From contig NC_060238.1 of NCBI RefSeq assembly GCF_021155775.2, positions 25,512,470 through 25,576,469 on the forward strand: 64,000 bases of DNA, in the 5' to 3' direction. The position numbers were made by a program, and so were the translations under genes. This DNA is from Neodiprion pinetum. Taxonomy: Eukaryota; Arthropoda; Insecta; Hymenoptera; Diprionidae. This document shows, piece after piece, positions 23,673 to 35,226 of the stretch (the stretch's first letter is position 1; every line of letters starts with the position of its first letter). The notes below the pieces were generated by a model. It was given only the letters and a program-made list of their open reading frames with translations, was not told the DNA's origin and did not search any database.

Positions 23673-23950
23673 GGAGTTGTCCTTAGTCGGGATTTTTCAA
23701 AAATTGTGTTTTTATTATTTCATTTTCGTAATGTACATCTATTCAAGTACGTGCACGGAAAATTTCACGTTGATCCGCGAAATATTCTCCAAGTTACGCG
23801 CACGTTTGCAAAGACTCGTTTCTTTTTACAAATAAAAAATCTCAGAATGAAGTTCAATGTTACCCCAACATGTATATTAATTTTTATAATAACAAATTGA
23901 AATATCTCTCGATGTAAAATTCTTGAAAAATCGCTTTTTCACGGCCCCTT
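23673..23950. mobile_element. Internally deleted relative of the 61.4 kb element
   Basis: Follows TTAA at 23669-23672. It matches the left 150 bases of the 61430-62171 element (GGATTTTT, ACGTACAT-like, TATTCAAGT, ATTTGCAAAGAC-like words) and then jumps to its right portion (TTTTTACAAATAAAAAAT, GTTACCCCA-CATGTATAT, GAAAAATCGCT). The central 400 or so bases are missing and the right inverted end is decayed (CCCCTTCAA). Confidence 0.75.
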
Positions 23951-23953
23951 CAA

Positions 23954-25330
23954 GGTCGATCGCATTTTGAATGTAAAGAAAACGAACATCCCTCACGCAA
24001 CATCACATATTGTGCGCGTAAGCCTAGCTCGTCACCTGATTTTCAAATTTCCTCAGAAATTTCTGTCGTTCTTTTTCATTTCATTTTCTCTCATCTCGAA
24101 CGCGTATTCCCAGCAGCGACGAGAAAACCCCTGACGCCAATGAAACAGGTACCAAGTGCATCGCATCCTGGATATAACAAATAAGATTCGACTAGTGGTG
24201 CAGGTGGGTAAAGTCGGTGTCTATACAGTGAGGAACCACCACCGAGAATACACACACAATTTAATAATGGAGAAAGGCGGCGGCCGGTGGCAAAGCTGGC
24301 TTTGTGAGTCGAGTCTCCGAGTTTCTGCTCGCTTTTTCTTTTATTCCGCTTTTTTCATGCTGCTCTGTTGCTTTTTCCCCCTTTATCATCCTCTCTCTCT
24401 CTTTCTCTTTCGTTTCGCTCACGCACCGGCAGAACAAACGAAAAAGAGAGGAGAGGAGAGGAGAGTCAGGGTCGGTCGGGGCAAAGCGGAGCGTAAAAGT
24501 GAGCTCAGGATAGCCGCAACAGACCATTACCGTTTTCACTGTGCCACCGCAGTGCACTGAGCCCAGTTCTTGCTGTTATTGTTGTCATTGTTATTGTTAC
24601 ACACGGCGAAACTCTCCTAAATACTGTGCCAACCACTTTGCACAAGTGTTTTCCTCGTCATTTCTCATCGCGGGTTTTCCTAAAACCACGGCGATTGCAT
24701 TGCGGCGGAAAATTGCTGATGAAAACTCGTCGGGATCTCAATTCGATCCTCGCTTAACCCTTCGTCTCGGGCTCTTTTTTCCCCAGTTACATATACAGAT
24801 TATACCAGAGGAGAAGGTGGAAATGATTTACAAAATCGTTCTGAACTTTGAAAAGATTAAATTTTTATTCAACGTTTCGTTGCGATAAGGACACCGACTT
24901 CTAGCCCGACAGGGATTTTCAAAAATACTGATTACGCGGACTGATTCGGAGAGATTTTTTGTGCTTCCAGTCACGCAGCTGGTCTGCCACTGCGTGAATA
25001 AAATCAGTCTGTTTCCTCGGCCCCGGTCCGTCTTGTTCATTTTCTTACGTTTACGTTTCCGTCTCTTCTTTCTTTTGCTGTCGCAGTAGATACGTACCGG
25101 ATGAGGTCCGGCGTACCTAGATCGTCGATATTTTCCTTCTATTCGACGTGGATATACGTAACGGGGTTGGGTATCTCCGCTGACGTTGCGAGAAAACCGA
25201 AACCACTCGGGTGGTCCTGTCACGACCGCGACGTATACGTGATCTTGAAGATGAAACGCTCGGCTTCGCCTCCTTGGATTTCCCGATTCGCCCTAAATAC
25301 CCCTTGACCGGTGTCTTGACTTGTTTTCTT
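23954..25330. other. Intron C-D: no recognised gene
   Basis: CT- and GAGA-rich sequence with short compositional frames at 24156-24560 and 24828-25223. No domain seen. Confidence 0.5.
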
Positions 25331-25338
25331 GTTATTAA

Positions 25339-25947
25339 CCCTTTGAGTCACACGTTATTGTTCCGAGTCAAATTTTATTGAAGGATAGTATTCAATGATT
25401 TTCAGGGTCAGATTTCAAAAATTCCAATATGGCGGACGCAAATTTCACATTTGACCGAATAGGGTTAAAAAACTCTATGCACGGGTTTGAGGGGTCACTG
25501 ATTGGATTTGCCGTACTGAATTTTCAAAACCTGATTTCAAACTCGTCATCAACGACCCCAAAAATTCCTGAACAGAGTTTTTTTTCCGGATTCGATCGAA
25601 TTTGAAATTTTTGTTCGCCATATTTGATCCGCAATCTTAAATATTGTAAATCCGATTTCAGATTCGTAATTAGCAAGCGTAAAAACTTATAATTTATGTA
25701 AAACGTCTCGGAAATGAATTATTCCTTCTATTTTGACGTTGTTTTTCAATCAATTTGTTTCCAATAATAATAATTTACATTATATCGTAATAAATACTCC
25801 TCTCGAGTATTAAAAACCTATTAGTATACTATCAAAAATAGCGAAAAAACTGCAAAGTAATAAGTTTTCAAAGTTCTCTATAAATATACAAAAAATCGAT
25901 ATAAAATGGATGCTAAAAATACTTAGGTACTACTATGATTCAAAGGG
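25339..25947. mobile_element. piggyBac-type MITE, intact TTAA on both sides
   Basis: The left end, CCCTTTGAGTCAC, is preceded by TTAA (25335-25338). The right end, ATGATTCAAAGGG, is followed by TTAA (25948-25951). The outer 11 bases of the ends are inverted repeats with one mismatch. The 609-base interior is AT-rich, non-coding, and carries several copies of the AGCGACCC/GGGTCACTGAT-type sub-repeat in both orientations (near 25490, 25550, 25630 and 25670). Confidence 0.85.
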
Positions 25948-25969
25948 TTAAAACAGGCAAATTACTAAT

Positions 25970-26570
25970 TTGCGTTTATGAGACTCCGTCAACCTTCATT
26001 CTCGATGTTCCTCTCAACTGGTTGACTGTTAATGGATCATACATGTACAGGATAAAAAAGTGCCAAAACTCGTAATGAATCACATATGTAAATTTTTTAA
26101 TAACCCTGATATTCTTCGACGGATTTCGACGGAAATTGCTACATTACCATTTTGTGGGTCACTGAATCCAAATTTGAAAGCAGAATTAAAAAATTCAATA
26201 CAAGGGATTGAAAATGGTGGTTTCAAATTCCGATAATTACATTACGACTAGGCGTCAACACTCTTCTAGCAAAAAATCAAGAAGCGAAGAATAAGTCTTT
26301 TGAAACTTGTTACTCGGGGGTTTTGAGGTCACTGATAATGAATCTGTTATCAGAATTGGAAAATTGCAAAATAGAGGGAAACCTCGATCAAAAAATTCAA
26401 AAAAAAAAAAATTCTCCAATGCAGAAAAATATGTGTATTTCATACTCCAGCAGGGTTTGGGTCGAAATTTTCAGCTGATTCTCGGAAAAAAATTCTTAAA
26501 GTCAGCTACAACGAGAGCTTTGCAATATCCGCTAAGCACTAAAGTGTACACAGTGGGTACGGAGGGTTGA
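25970..26570. repeat. Degenerate sub-repeat cluster
   Basis: Motifs of the form GGGTCACTGAATC / GAGGTCACTGATAATGAATC followed by AGAATT and a run of A occur near 26155-26195 and 26320-26360. They match similar motifs at 37080-37125 and inside the 25.3 kb element. No boundaries or coding potential were found. Confidence 0.55.
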
Positions 26571-27259
26571 TACACTGTTGTGTTTATGTTACTCGTGTAC
26601 GCGTTGATGTGTATATGTTGTGTTAATTGCTCACTACAAGCAGACAAAACAACCGGAAATGGAGGAAATTTCGGTGGCAGTGTTCGAAGCCTCGAGTTTT
26701 TGAAAAAACCCCTGCAACTGTCATCAATTCATAATGATTCTTAACTTTCAGATATATTCTTGACGGATGTTTTTACCTTTTACTTCTTCGTCTTCCTCTT
26801 CTTTTCCATTCGCCTCTCCGTACGGATGAATATTACAATGAATTTGGTCGATAATCCCGGCAATTATAATCGTCGACGTCGCGTTAGAGCGCGAACGCGT
26901 CTGCAGTAGGCAATTAAGTCGAATTATTATAAACGTCGAGGGTGCTGCAGGTTTCGGGCTGGGTAGTCGCGACGAGAAAGATAGAGAGACAGAGAGAGAG
27001 AGAGAGGGAGAGGGCGAGAGCGAGATGATGAGAATTACTCATCTTCACGCGTCTATAGAGGACCAAACGCAGCCCCCGAGCCGTGTTTTATGCCTTTACG
27101 TGCAAGGTTGACGTAGATTAGTTAAACGCGACGACAGATTACTCCCAGCAGTCCCCGCTTTTGCTGCGAGGGGTTTCACCCCCGACCCTCGAATCTCCTC
27201 ACCGCGCCACCTCGATGACGATACAACTTTACGTCGAGGGTTGAAAGAAGAGGAGAAAC

Positions 27260-27290
<31 letters not shown>

Positions 27291-28730
27291 TCAGAGGGAA
27301 AAAAATTAGAGGAAACGGGAAGAAAAAAAGATTAGAGGAAAAAAATCTCGAGTTGCCTCGAATATCCTCCCTCCATCCCTCCATCCCCGATCTCGCCACC
27401 GTATTGTCCCACCAATTATTATAAATCCCTCGTCAAAGTCTCCGCGTTGCGGCCTGCTGCACAAACGCTGCGTATAATAACTCCGGCGAATCACCGCGCG
27501 AAACGAATTTTTCATTTTTTGTTATTTTTCAGCATTTTGCTTTCTTTTTTTTTCTTTTTTTTTTACCTTGATCGAACCGTGCTTGTTTTTCCTTTGCACG
27601 TGTGCGTTACATTGTTGGAGTTGATTTTCTCTCTCTCTCATATCACATGAATTACATATATATGAAAGCACGAGCAGTTTCGCGAACCGAAAATTTTTGA
27701 CGCAAAAATAATACAGATATTCCACGTACCTGCTCTACTTTCTTTTATTGTTTTGCAAAAAAAAAAATTTCGCGTGCGTTACCTCCTTCCTTTTTTTTTT
27801 TCTTTCAAATGCTTGAATAATAAATCATATTCACGGTATAATGATAATTAAAAAAAGTCAATCTGTAATATCAGTGTATAATTTATACAGCGGTACGATT
27901 TTAATAATTTCGTTTTCTACCGAAGCTCCAATTTTCCAAGGATCGCGATTATTTGCGAAAATTTTTAATCTCTCGATCTACAATTCGTGTCTCGAGGAAC
28001 GTGAACGTTGAACGTTTTTTCGTTTTCTTTTCTTTTTTTTCTCTCTCTCTCTCTCTCTCTTTTCAGCATCGGTGCATACATTATTATTTTTTATGCATAC
28101 ATATTACACGTATCCGCGCATCAAGATTACACCGCGGCAATATAAGCTCGACGCGCTCCGGCGTTTAGGTGGTTTTTCATAATAACAACACGCCGCTTTG
28201 GAGTAAACGTTTATTTTATTCTACACTTTTTGCACAGTTTTACAGTTGAACAGTTTAACGCGAGGGTGAACGTGTGTTATATTCCGTCGGTAGCATAGGG
28301 GGGGGGGGGGGGGGGGGGCGGTGGTGGTTTTACGGGCTGACAGAGCGGGCTGTTTCGGGGGTGGCACGGCAGAGTCAGGTGGCACGGCGGCATAAGTGCC
28401 AGGGGGGGGGTGGGGGTGGAGGGCGAGGAGAAGATGAGACTGCAGATGAAGAGCGAAGATAGGAGAGGAGCGCGGCTCTCTCCCGCGTTTGCGTAAAGAA
28501 TGTCGAGTCGCGACGTGGATTAGCAAGAAAAAAAAAAAGAAGAAGGGGAAGAAGAAGAGAAAAAAAAAAAATCAAAAATTGCGTGGAAGAGAAAAGGAAA
28601 GGCCCTCCGTGTGTGGTTTGCAAGATAGTCGGGCGTAATTTCTACTCTTTTTCAACATTGTCCCGTTTCAATACTCAAATATGTATGCGTGTAGAGTTAT
28701 TTCAATATAATTACACACACGTACGTGTAT
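26571..28730. other. Intron C-D: no recognised gene
   Basis: GA/CT microsatellites at about 26990-27006, 27270-27290 and 28040-28062, and a 21-base G run at 28298-28318. Short frames are low-complexity. Confidence 0.5.
28298..28318. repeat. Poly-G run, 21 bases
   Basis: Uninterrupted G homopolymer. Confidence 0.95.
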
Positions 28731-28734
28731 AACC

Positions 28735-29211
28735 GGGGCGGGGTTGGAGTTCCGAAAGAGCCAGATTCCGAATTATTTGGTGGCGAGACTTGAAGTAAGG
28801 AAATGAAACTTTGAAGAAACGACAAAGTTTCGAATGCTCGCAAAGCCGACGGCTCAAAGTTACGAAACGCATGATTCTGAAAATTCAAGTTTCGATAGAA
28901 TAAAATTCCAAAAATTAATATATGTAACTCACACGGTGTAGTTTACTCGACGAGTGGTTGTAAAAAATAGGAAAAAAAAAAAAACGTAAATCGGAACGAC
29001 CAGGATTCCGAACGTAAACATATCTAAAATCCAAAACAAAGAAAGATGACTAAAAATCCTGGATCATTCGGAATGTCGATGTTTCACATTTCAATATTTT
29101 CTAATTTTCTAACTTTCGAAACTTTGATGTTTCGTCAAAGTTTTATTTCCTTACATAAACCGAATCTTGCTCTTTCGGAACTTTTCAAATTAGGAATTTC
29201 AATCCCGCCCC
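28735..29211. mobile_element. Fold-back (palindromic) element 1
   Basis: The left arm begins GGGGCGGG and the right arm ends CCCGCCCC. Reading inward, TTCCGAAAGAGC pairs with GCTCTTTCGGAA, and AAGGAAATGAAACTTTGA with TCAAAGTTTTATTTCCTT. The two arms are about 110 bases each. Because of the symmetry, frames on opposite strands in the two arms share the peptide pattern QSFISL. No transposase; 477 bases. Confidence 0.8.
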
Positions 29212-29598
29212 GTACAACCACCCTACATATCTCATATGCATAGATAACAATACTCGCAATCAAAAATATGCGCTCGAACGAGGGTTAATTTTTGCCTCAT
29301 CACGCCAAGTGTTTAGCGATCACATATATTATATGTGTGCGTGTATGTAATGTAAAACATACATACCTCCGCACCTATGTACAACACAATATGTACGAAT
29401 GCGTTATAGGTATTTATGTATGTATGCAAACGTATACGGGAATGGAGACGGCGTCGAGGCCGAAGTGAGGGGGAGGAGGAGGCGGGGAGATACGGCACGG
29501 ATTTTTCTCGTTGCTGATTTTAATAACAGATTGCTACTCGAGGTGGATTCTCGGACGGGGATTCAGGGGTTGGAGGAACAACGAGGAACGAGTATACA

Positions 29599-29615
29599 GG
29601 GGGGGGGGGGGGGGG
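29599..29615. repeat. Poly-G run, 17 bases
   Basis: Uninterrupted G homopolymer followed by another G-rich stretch. Confidence 0.93.
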
Positions 29616-29619
29616 TCGG

Positions 29620-30270
29620 GGGGGGGAGGTTTTGAGTCACTGCTTATACGTGACTCCGACTACCGCGCGGCTTTATAAAGGGTCCCACCTACTTCCCTTC
29701 CTTTTTACCCAACCCTCCTTGCATCCTTGTGCAGAGAATCGTTTCCCCCTTTGCATGCCCGTAGATACGGCCCTGAAGTTAACGTCGGATGGGCGCGATT
29801 CTCGTATACACAATAATTCTCTCCCTCCTTATACTCGTCTTCTTTTTCCGTATACCTACGTGTTATAGATGTATACCTTGGTTTGTTTGTTCCCTTTGTT
29901 TATCCTTTGTGTATCCCGATTTTTACCTTCCTATATTGTATGGGTTTTTTTTTCCAGATATTGTTTTCTTTTTTTTTTTTTTTTTTTCGTTTTTTGTTTT
30001 TGATACCGTTTCTTTGCTCATCGCTTTCATTCGTTATATTATACGCGGTTCTTTTTCCCTTTTTCTTCATTTTGTCGTACTTGTTATCCTGTGTTTTTTT
30101 TCCATATCCTTTTGTATACGGAAGCGTTTCTTCTCCCCTCGTTCCTCTCCGGTCTTTTCTCTTACAACACCGCAATTTTGTTGTAATGAGGAAAGACAGC
30201 TGCAAACGCGAGTCAAACGCATGGGGATAAAACTACCCCGTTATACGCAATTATACACGGCCATAGATTA
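29620..30270. other. Intron C-D: T-rich stretch
   Basis: Very T-rich, opening a 162-residue hydrophobic frame (29789-30277) full of Phe and Leu. This is a composition artefact, not a credible membrane protein. Confidence 0.6.
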
Positions 30271-31130
30271 CATTTAGGGTAGTTTAGTGTGTAGGCTTAT
30301 ACTTTGCAAGCCTGTGAGGTTTTTCGGTTGGAGGTGAAAATCCCGGAAGACCAAAAAGTCGACTGGTTGAAAATCCGAAATTTTCCTGATACGAATTTTA
30401 AAATAACGAATGATGAGCGTACCGAAATCGGGATTTTCGATAAACCACCCTGTAAAATAATTGTTTTTCCGACAGTTCATCTAACCGAACACACTTTTAT
30501 CCGGAAAAGTATTTTCAGAACAGTCGACACTCCGATTGAAGATATATGTAGAAAAATGAAAGTTACGAAGTTAATAATTCAGGGCGGCTGATACTTCTGA
30601 ACAGCCAAGAAACAAAAAAAATTATTTTTCGGAAATCAAAGTTCGGAAGGAGCAAAATCTCGATCCACAAAATGCGGAAGGACCAGAATCCCGAAAGGAC
30701 GAAATTTTGAATCACCTGAGAATTCGAAATTCATGAAATTCGTTGACTCAATGCTAGTTTTATCAAGATTATCTCATTGCATCGGACGATCGTCCGTGTC
30801 ATCGAAGAAAAAAAGAACGCAAAGGAATAGGCAAAATATTTTTAATAACATTTAAACGGTACATCTTTTTTCAGTCTGACATTTCAAGAATCGACTGTTT
30901 GACTCCGGTATTTTTGCGATTCGATATTTTGCCCTTCGCAATTCCATCCCATTCTCAAAAAAAAAATGTCGGTTGAATTTGTTTATACATTTTTGGGTTT
31001 TTAATTTTGCCTTTTCTACAAGACTAGTTTTCGAATCTATGTTCGTTCTACGTTTTTAACTGACGGTAATTTGAATTTCGGGATTTCGTCTCATCGAATT
31101 TTTGTGCTTTCGCATTTCACAACCCACCTA
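30271..31130. repeat. Decayed repeat-like region with CCGAAAT/ATTTCGG words
   Basis: Words such as GGACCAGAATCCCGAAAGGA, AAATCCGAAATTTT and TCGGGATTTCG recur in both orientations and resemble fold-back element 1 (28735-29211). Ends could not be fixed. A 95-residue frame at 30304-30591 is not recognised as any protein. Confidence 0.4.
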
Positions 31131-32319
31131 GTTTTCCCTCTCTAAAATCACAAGAATACAATGTCAGCGCAGAAAATACGTCTAATTGAAAGTCGATAAT
31201 TTTTTATTTACTTCATCGCAAATCGTTGCTGCCGCGATACTACACCGATATACTTAATGCGTACTTTCCCTCTGCTACATTCCGCACAATATACCCTTTG
31301 TTTTAAACGTCAGTCAACTAAATTTCAATATAAATACAATGAGTTTGTTATTCGTACAGAAAAATTGACTTCACATAATAAGATAATAGCTGGGTTTTCC
31401 TGGAACAAAGGTTACATATTGTTATTAACGCCCTCCTTAATAATTATTGACACATTTACCAAGGCAATAAAGAAAAATAAACTACCTGTAATTAAGGAAC
31501 GACATTAAACGTCCTTAATTGCGATTTCAACGCCCGATTCCGAATTACGTTTATTAATTATACACGTCACGATACGTTTATCCTTAGATATCGGTGAGTT
31601 TGCCACGTGTGCATTTTATCCTCACACTCTCCTTACCCTGCGTATCGAGATCTACTTTATAACAGCCCTCGAGAAATAGATTTCCTTTAAATTAATTAAC
31701 ATTTTAGTACAACCTTTATAAAATCGACAAGTTGGCACCCGGATGTGTGACAATTTCTCACAGTTTAATCGGAACGTGACAAACGAAGGATGGATTCGCG
31801 CGTTCGCATCTGATCCAAAATCGCAAATCTTTCCCTCCACATCCGTCATCATCGTCATCCCGACTTCGTTCATCATCATCGCCAAAAATCGAGTCTCTGC
31901 CTCTGGTTTTTAATTCCGAGGCTTCACCGATCGGCTCCTTATCACGTCCCCGAAAAACTCATTAACGTGTCTGATGTAACTTCGCGCCAAACTCTACTCG
32001 CGTCTTTCTCTCCCCCACGGCCCACCCTCCAAACCCCCCTTTAACCCCAGCGGTGCACTCAAGAATCTATAAGCTGACTCGCCTCGCGTATTCCGCACGT
32101 ATAGACACCTCGCGAAAACTTTTACCTATCTCCAACCAAACAACCAAACAACCGACCAACCTTCGAATTAACGCCAAGCGCGCGTGCAGGGGGAGGAGGT
32201 ACGATTGGAAGCAAAGGCAGAAAAAGGGAAGTTCAATATTTTCCAAATCCCGTGTACCTTTTCATTCGACACGCATGTAGCAGAAAAAAAAAAAACATTC
32301 TTTTCAACTTCCCTCGAAA

Positions 32320-32377
<58 letters not shown>

Positions 32378-34400
32378 TGTTTCGTTCAAAGGAGTCGAAA
32401 CTTTTTCTCATTCATTTCGCATCCGATAAAAATTGATCAATCTATTCAAACTTTTGAGTGTGAAGCGGTTACAGATTAAATTACGTAATATTAAAGGAAC
32501 CTCTTATACGTGCGTATAAAAACCGATAGATATGTACATATTTATAGCCTTGTACAATACAGTCGAGTAGCTCGAGTCTCTTTTCCACGAAAATTTTTGG
32601 CAACAGAGTTGAGCTTCCGCTGCTTTGCAAAGACATCGCTGATAACGATGGTGGAAAAACGAATAAAAAAAAAAAACAACAAAAAATAAAATAAAAAGGA
32701 AGAAGGAAAAAAAATTAATCAAAATGAAACAATAGAGAAAAAGATCTCGAATCAAGGGTGCGGAAAGAAGCGTCTCGTCGCCCCGACTCGGGTTTTTCTA
32801 ATATCAAGTGAGGCGTGAGGTAAAGTAGCAGCAACAATATGGCGGTGGTCATGGTCACCAGGCTGCCTTATACCCACCGTTAAGAAGATAGAAAGAAAAA
32901 AAAAAGAAGAAGAAGAACAAAGAACAGATACAGAACCGCTAGGGATCTAAATTCGTTTCTTAACTTATTATTAATTCATTTGGAAACACCGCTGTGTCTA
33001 CGATACAAGCGAATCAAAAAACTTTTATCAGGTGAAATTAAACTGCTACTTGCATGTACGGGATGTAAAAATAATGATACTCTCCCCCCCCCCCCCCCTC
33101 CCCCCCTATATTTCTTCGCTGTAAAAAAAAAAAGACAGCGAAAGAAATTTGACTAGAATAATGAAAAAGAAAAAGAACGAAAAAGAATGAAACGAAAAAG
33201 AAAATTAGTTTAAGCATTCAGGGGCATGCTTTAAGCATTCCTAAGTATGATTGCAGAATTGAAATTCGGAAAATATGAAGTTAAATTGTTTGAAATAGAA
33301 AATTATTGTACATTTTTTATTTTAAATGTCAACGAAGGGTTAACAAAAAAAAACAGTATCACCCTGTACTAACATCACAAGCTGTGTATACATATACATA
33401 TAAATTGTGTTTACATGATCCGTTATCCACATAAACGGATATGTGTTTGAAAAGACGACAAATCGTGCGAACAAAACCGAGGGGCTGCTGACTTGAGAAA
33501 TCATTGAACCATTTCATCCAAAATCAGACAGGCAATCGCTAAAAGTCGCTGGAAATCACTCGAGTCGCATGATTCCTGATTTCCTCATGATTTCTTAAAG
33601 TATAGATACATTCATAGGCATAGATACATTCTCGATGTCATCCCCTGTTACAAATGAAAAATTTTTAAATGTTTACCAGAGAATAAAAGAATTATTCTAA
33701 TTTCTTTAATAATCTCTGTTATTGATCGAGTATCCACGTATCTCCGATCGTAAATTAATTATTGTTAATCTATGACAATCAATCAATATTCAATATTCAT
33801 TTCTCGAGAGTCTAAAAATCAATGATTTCCAAAACCTAGAAATCACTTTCAACCGTCGGAATAGGTAATCTCATTGATTCGGAAATCACGGGAATCAGAG
33901 TCTAAATCACAAGAAATCGATTCCTTTCGGAAATCGTCGTGTCACCGAATCCGCGAGTGAGCAACCCCTCGAATAAAACGATGAAATTTGACTAGATATA
34001 TCCGTTTATCGGAGGGTTGCCTGCGTGTATAGGTATAATGACGTGTGATACCTGTCGGAAAGCTTTGCCGAAGCTTAATATTCAGGGAATCTGGGATACC
34101 TAAAGCCGCAGAAACACGATGTCCCCGGGATTGCGAAGGGTGATAACGAGGGGGGAGTGGAAATAGGGATTGGAGGGGGGGGGGGGGCAAAAAAGCCCGG
34201 CGAGTTTCGTTTTTAAACTCGATTAAATTTCATTAGCTCGCGCATTTACGAATTAGCCAACCCTCCTTTTCCCCGTGCAGCTTTTCGCTTCCGCCGCCGC
34301 GTCTGTCTACACAAGGTGAACGAAACGGCGAGTAGCAGCAGCTTTAGCAAGCCTTTTACGACTTTGGGGACGATGGATTTTTACATGCGCATACATCTAC
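31131..34400. other. Intron C-D: no recognised gene
   Basis: A long (GA)n tract lies at 32328-32374, a C run at 33084-33098, and about 33500-33945 is dense in degenerate GAAATCA/TGATTTC words. Nothing coding recognised. Confidence 0.5.
32328..32374. repeat. (GA)n microsatellite, about 23 units
   Basis: Uninterrupted GA dinucleotide repeat. Confidence 0.97.
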
Positions 34401-34404
34401 GTAC

Positions 34405-35226
34405 GGGGAATTCCATGCAAACCCGACCAACGTCGTCTGACTTTCGTGATTTTGTTTAAAAAAAAAAAAATTTCAGTAATTGTACACCAACTTTGAAACA
34501 GTATCCTGAATTTTTTCAAATTTTCTATTCGACCGATCAATTGTATACAAATATATAAAGTGATCTTCAAAAGCATCGTTTCTTTAAATTCTAAAAATAT
34601 TCTCAGAAACTGTATTTTCTATTCAAGATATTTCAATGACGGGCTCATGACGGACCGATTTCGTATCCCGTTTCTTTTTCGGCACTTTAAATTTTTTTAG
34701 TTAACTAAAACGTTGTCTGAACCGTATGGAAAATTCCAAAAACATTCTCAAAACATGTATTTTTCACTTGGAACATGTCTAGACACGTTCCATTACGGAA
34801 GGATATTTGTAAATTTTTTGTCACATTCAACTTTTTAATCGACTTCATAATGAAACCGATGAAGAAATATTGTAAGTGAAAAATACAAGTTTTGACAATG
34901 TTTTCGGAATATTCAAACCGTTTAAACAATGTTTTAGTCGATACAAAATAATCAAAAGTGATAAAACAGAATAGAAAACCGAGCACAATTTCGGAGAGTT
35001 CGAAAAAACGTCCTTCTCGAAATGACTTTCAATATTTGTAAATAATTATTAACAGCAATAATGCAATAATGAAAAAAAAAACATGCAATAATATTAACCA
35101 GTTGAATAATAAATCTGACGAAAATTCAGGGTACTCTTAAAGAGTTGGGAAAATTGCAGAATAAATTTTGAACAAAATTAAAAATGGCGAGGGTCAAACG
35201 TTGGTTGGATTCGCATGGAATTCCCC
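34405..35226. mobile_element. Fold-back (palindromic) element 2
   Basis: The left terminus GGGGAATTCCATGC is mirrored by GCATGGAATTCCCC at the right end. Pairing continues inward (CCAACG/CGTTGG; CCTGAATTTT/AAAATTCAGG), and the inner arms also pair (AAACATTCTCAAAAC with GTTTTGACAATGTTT; TGTATTTTTCACTT with AAGTGAAAAATACA). The whole 822 bases is thus an imperfect palindrome centred near 34815. No coding capacity. No clear target duplication was identified. Confidence 0.85.

Noticed and set aside
29789..30277. 162-residue hydrophobic frame resembling a membrane protein
   Set aside because: Derived from T-rich sequence; nearly all Phe, Leu, Ile and Ser with no conserved pattern, and overlapped by other frames of the same kind.
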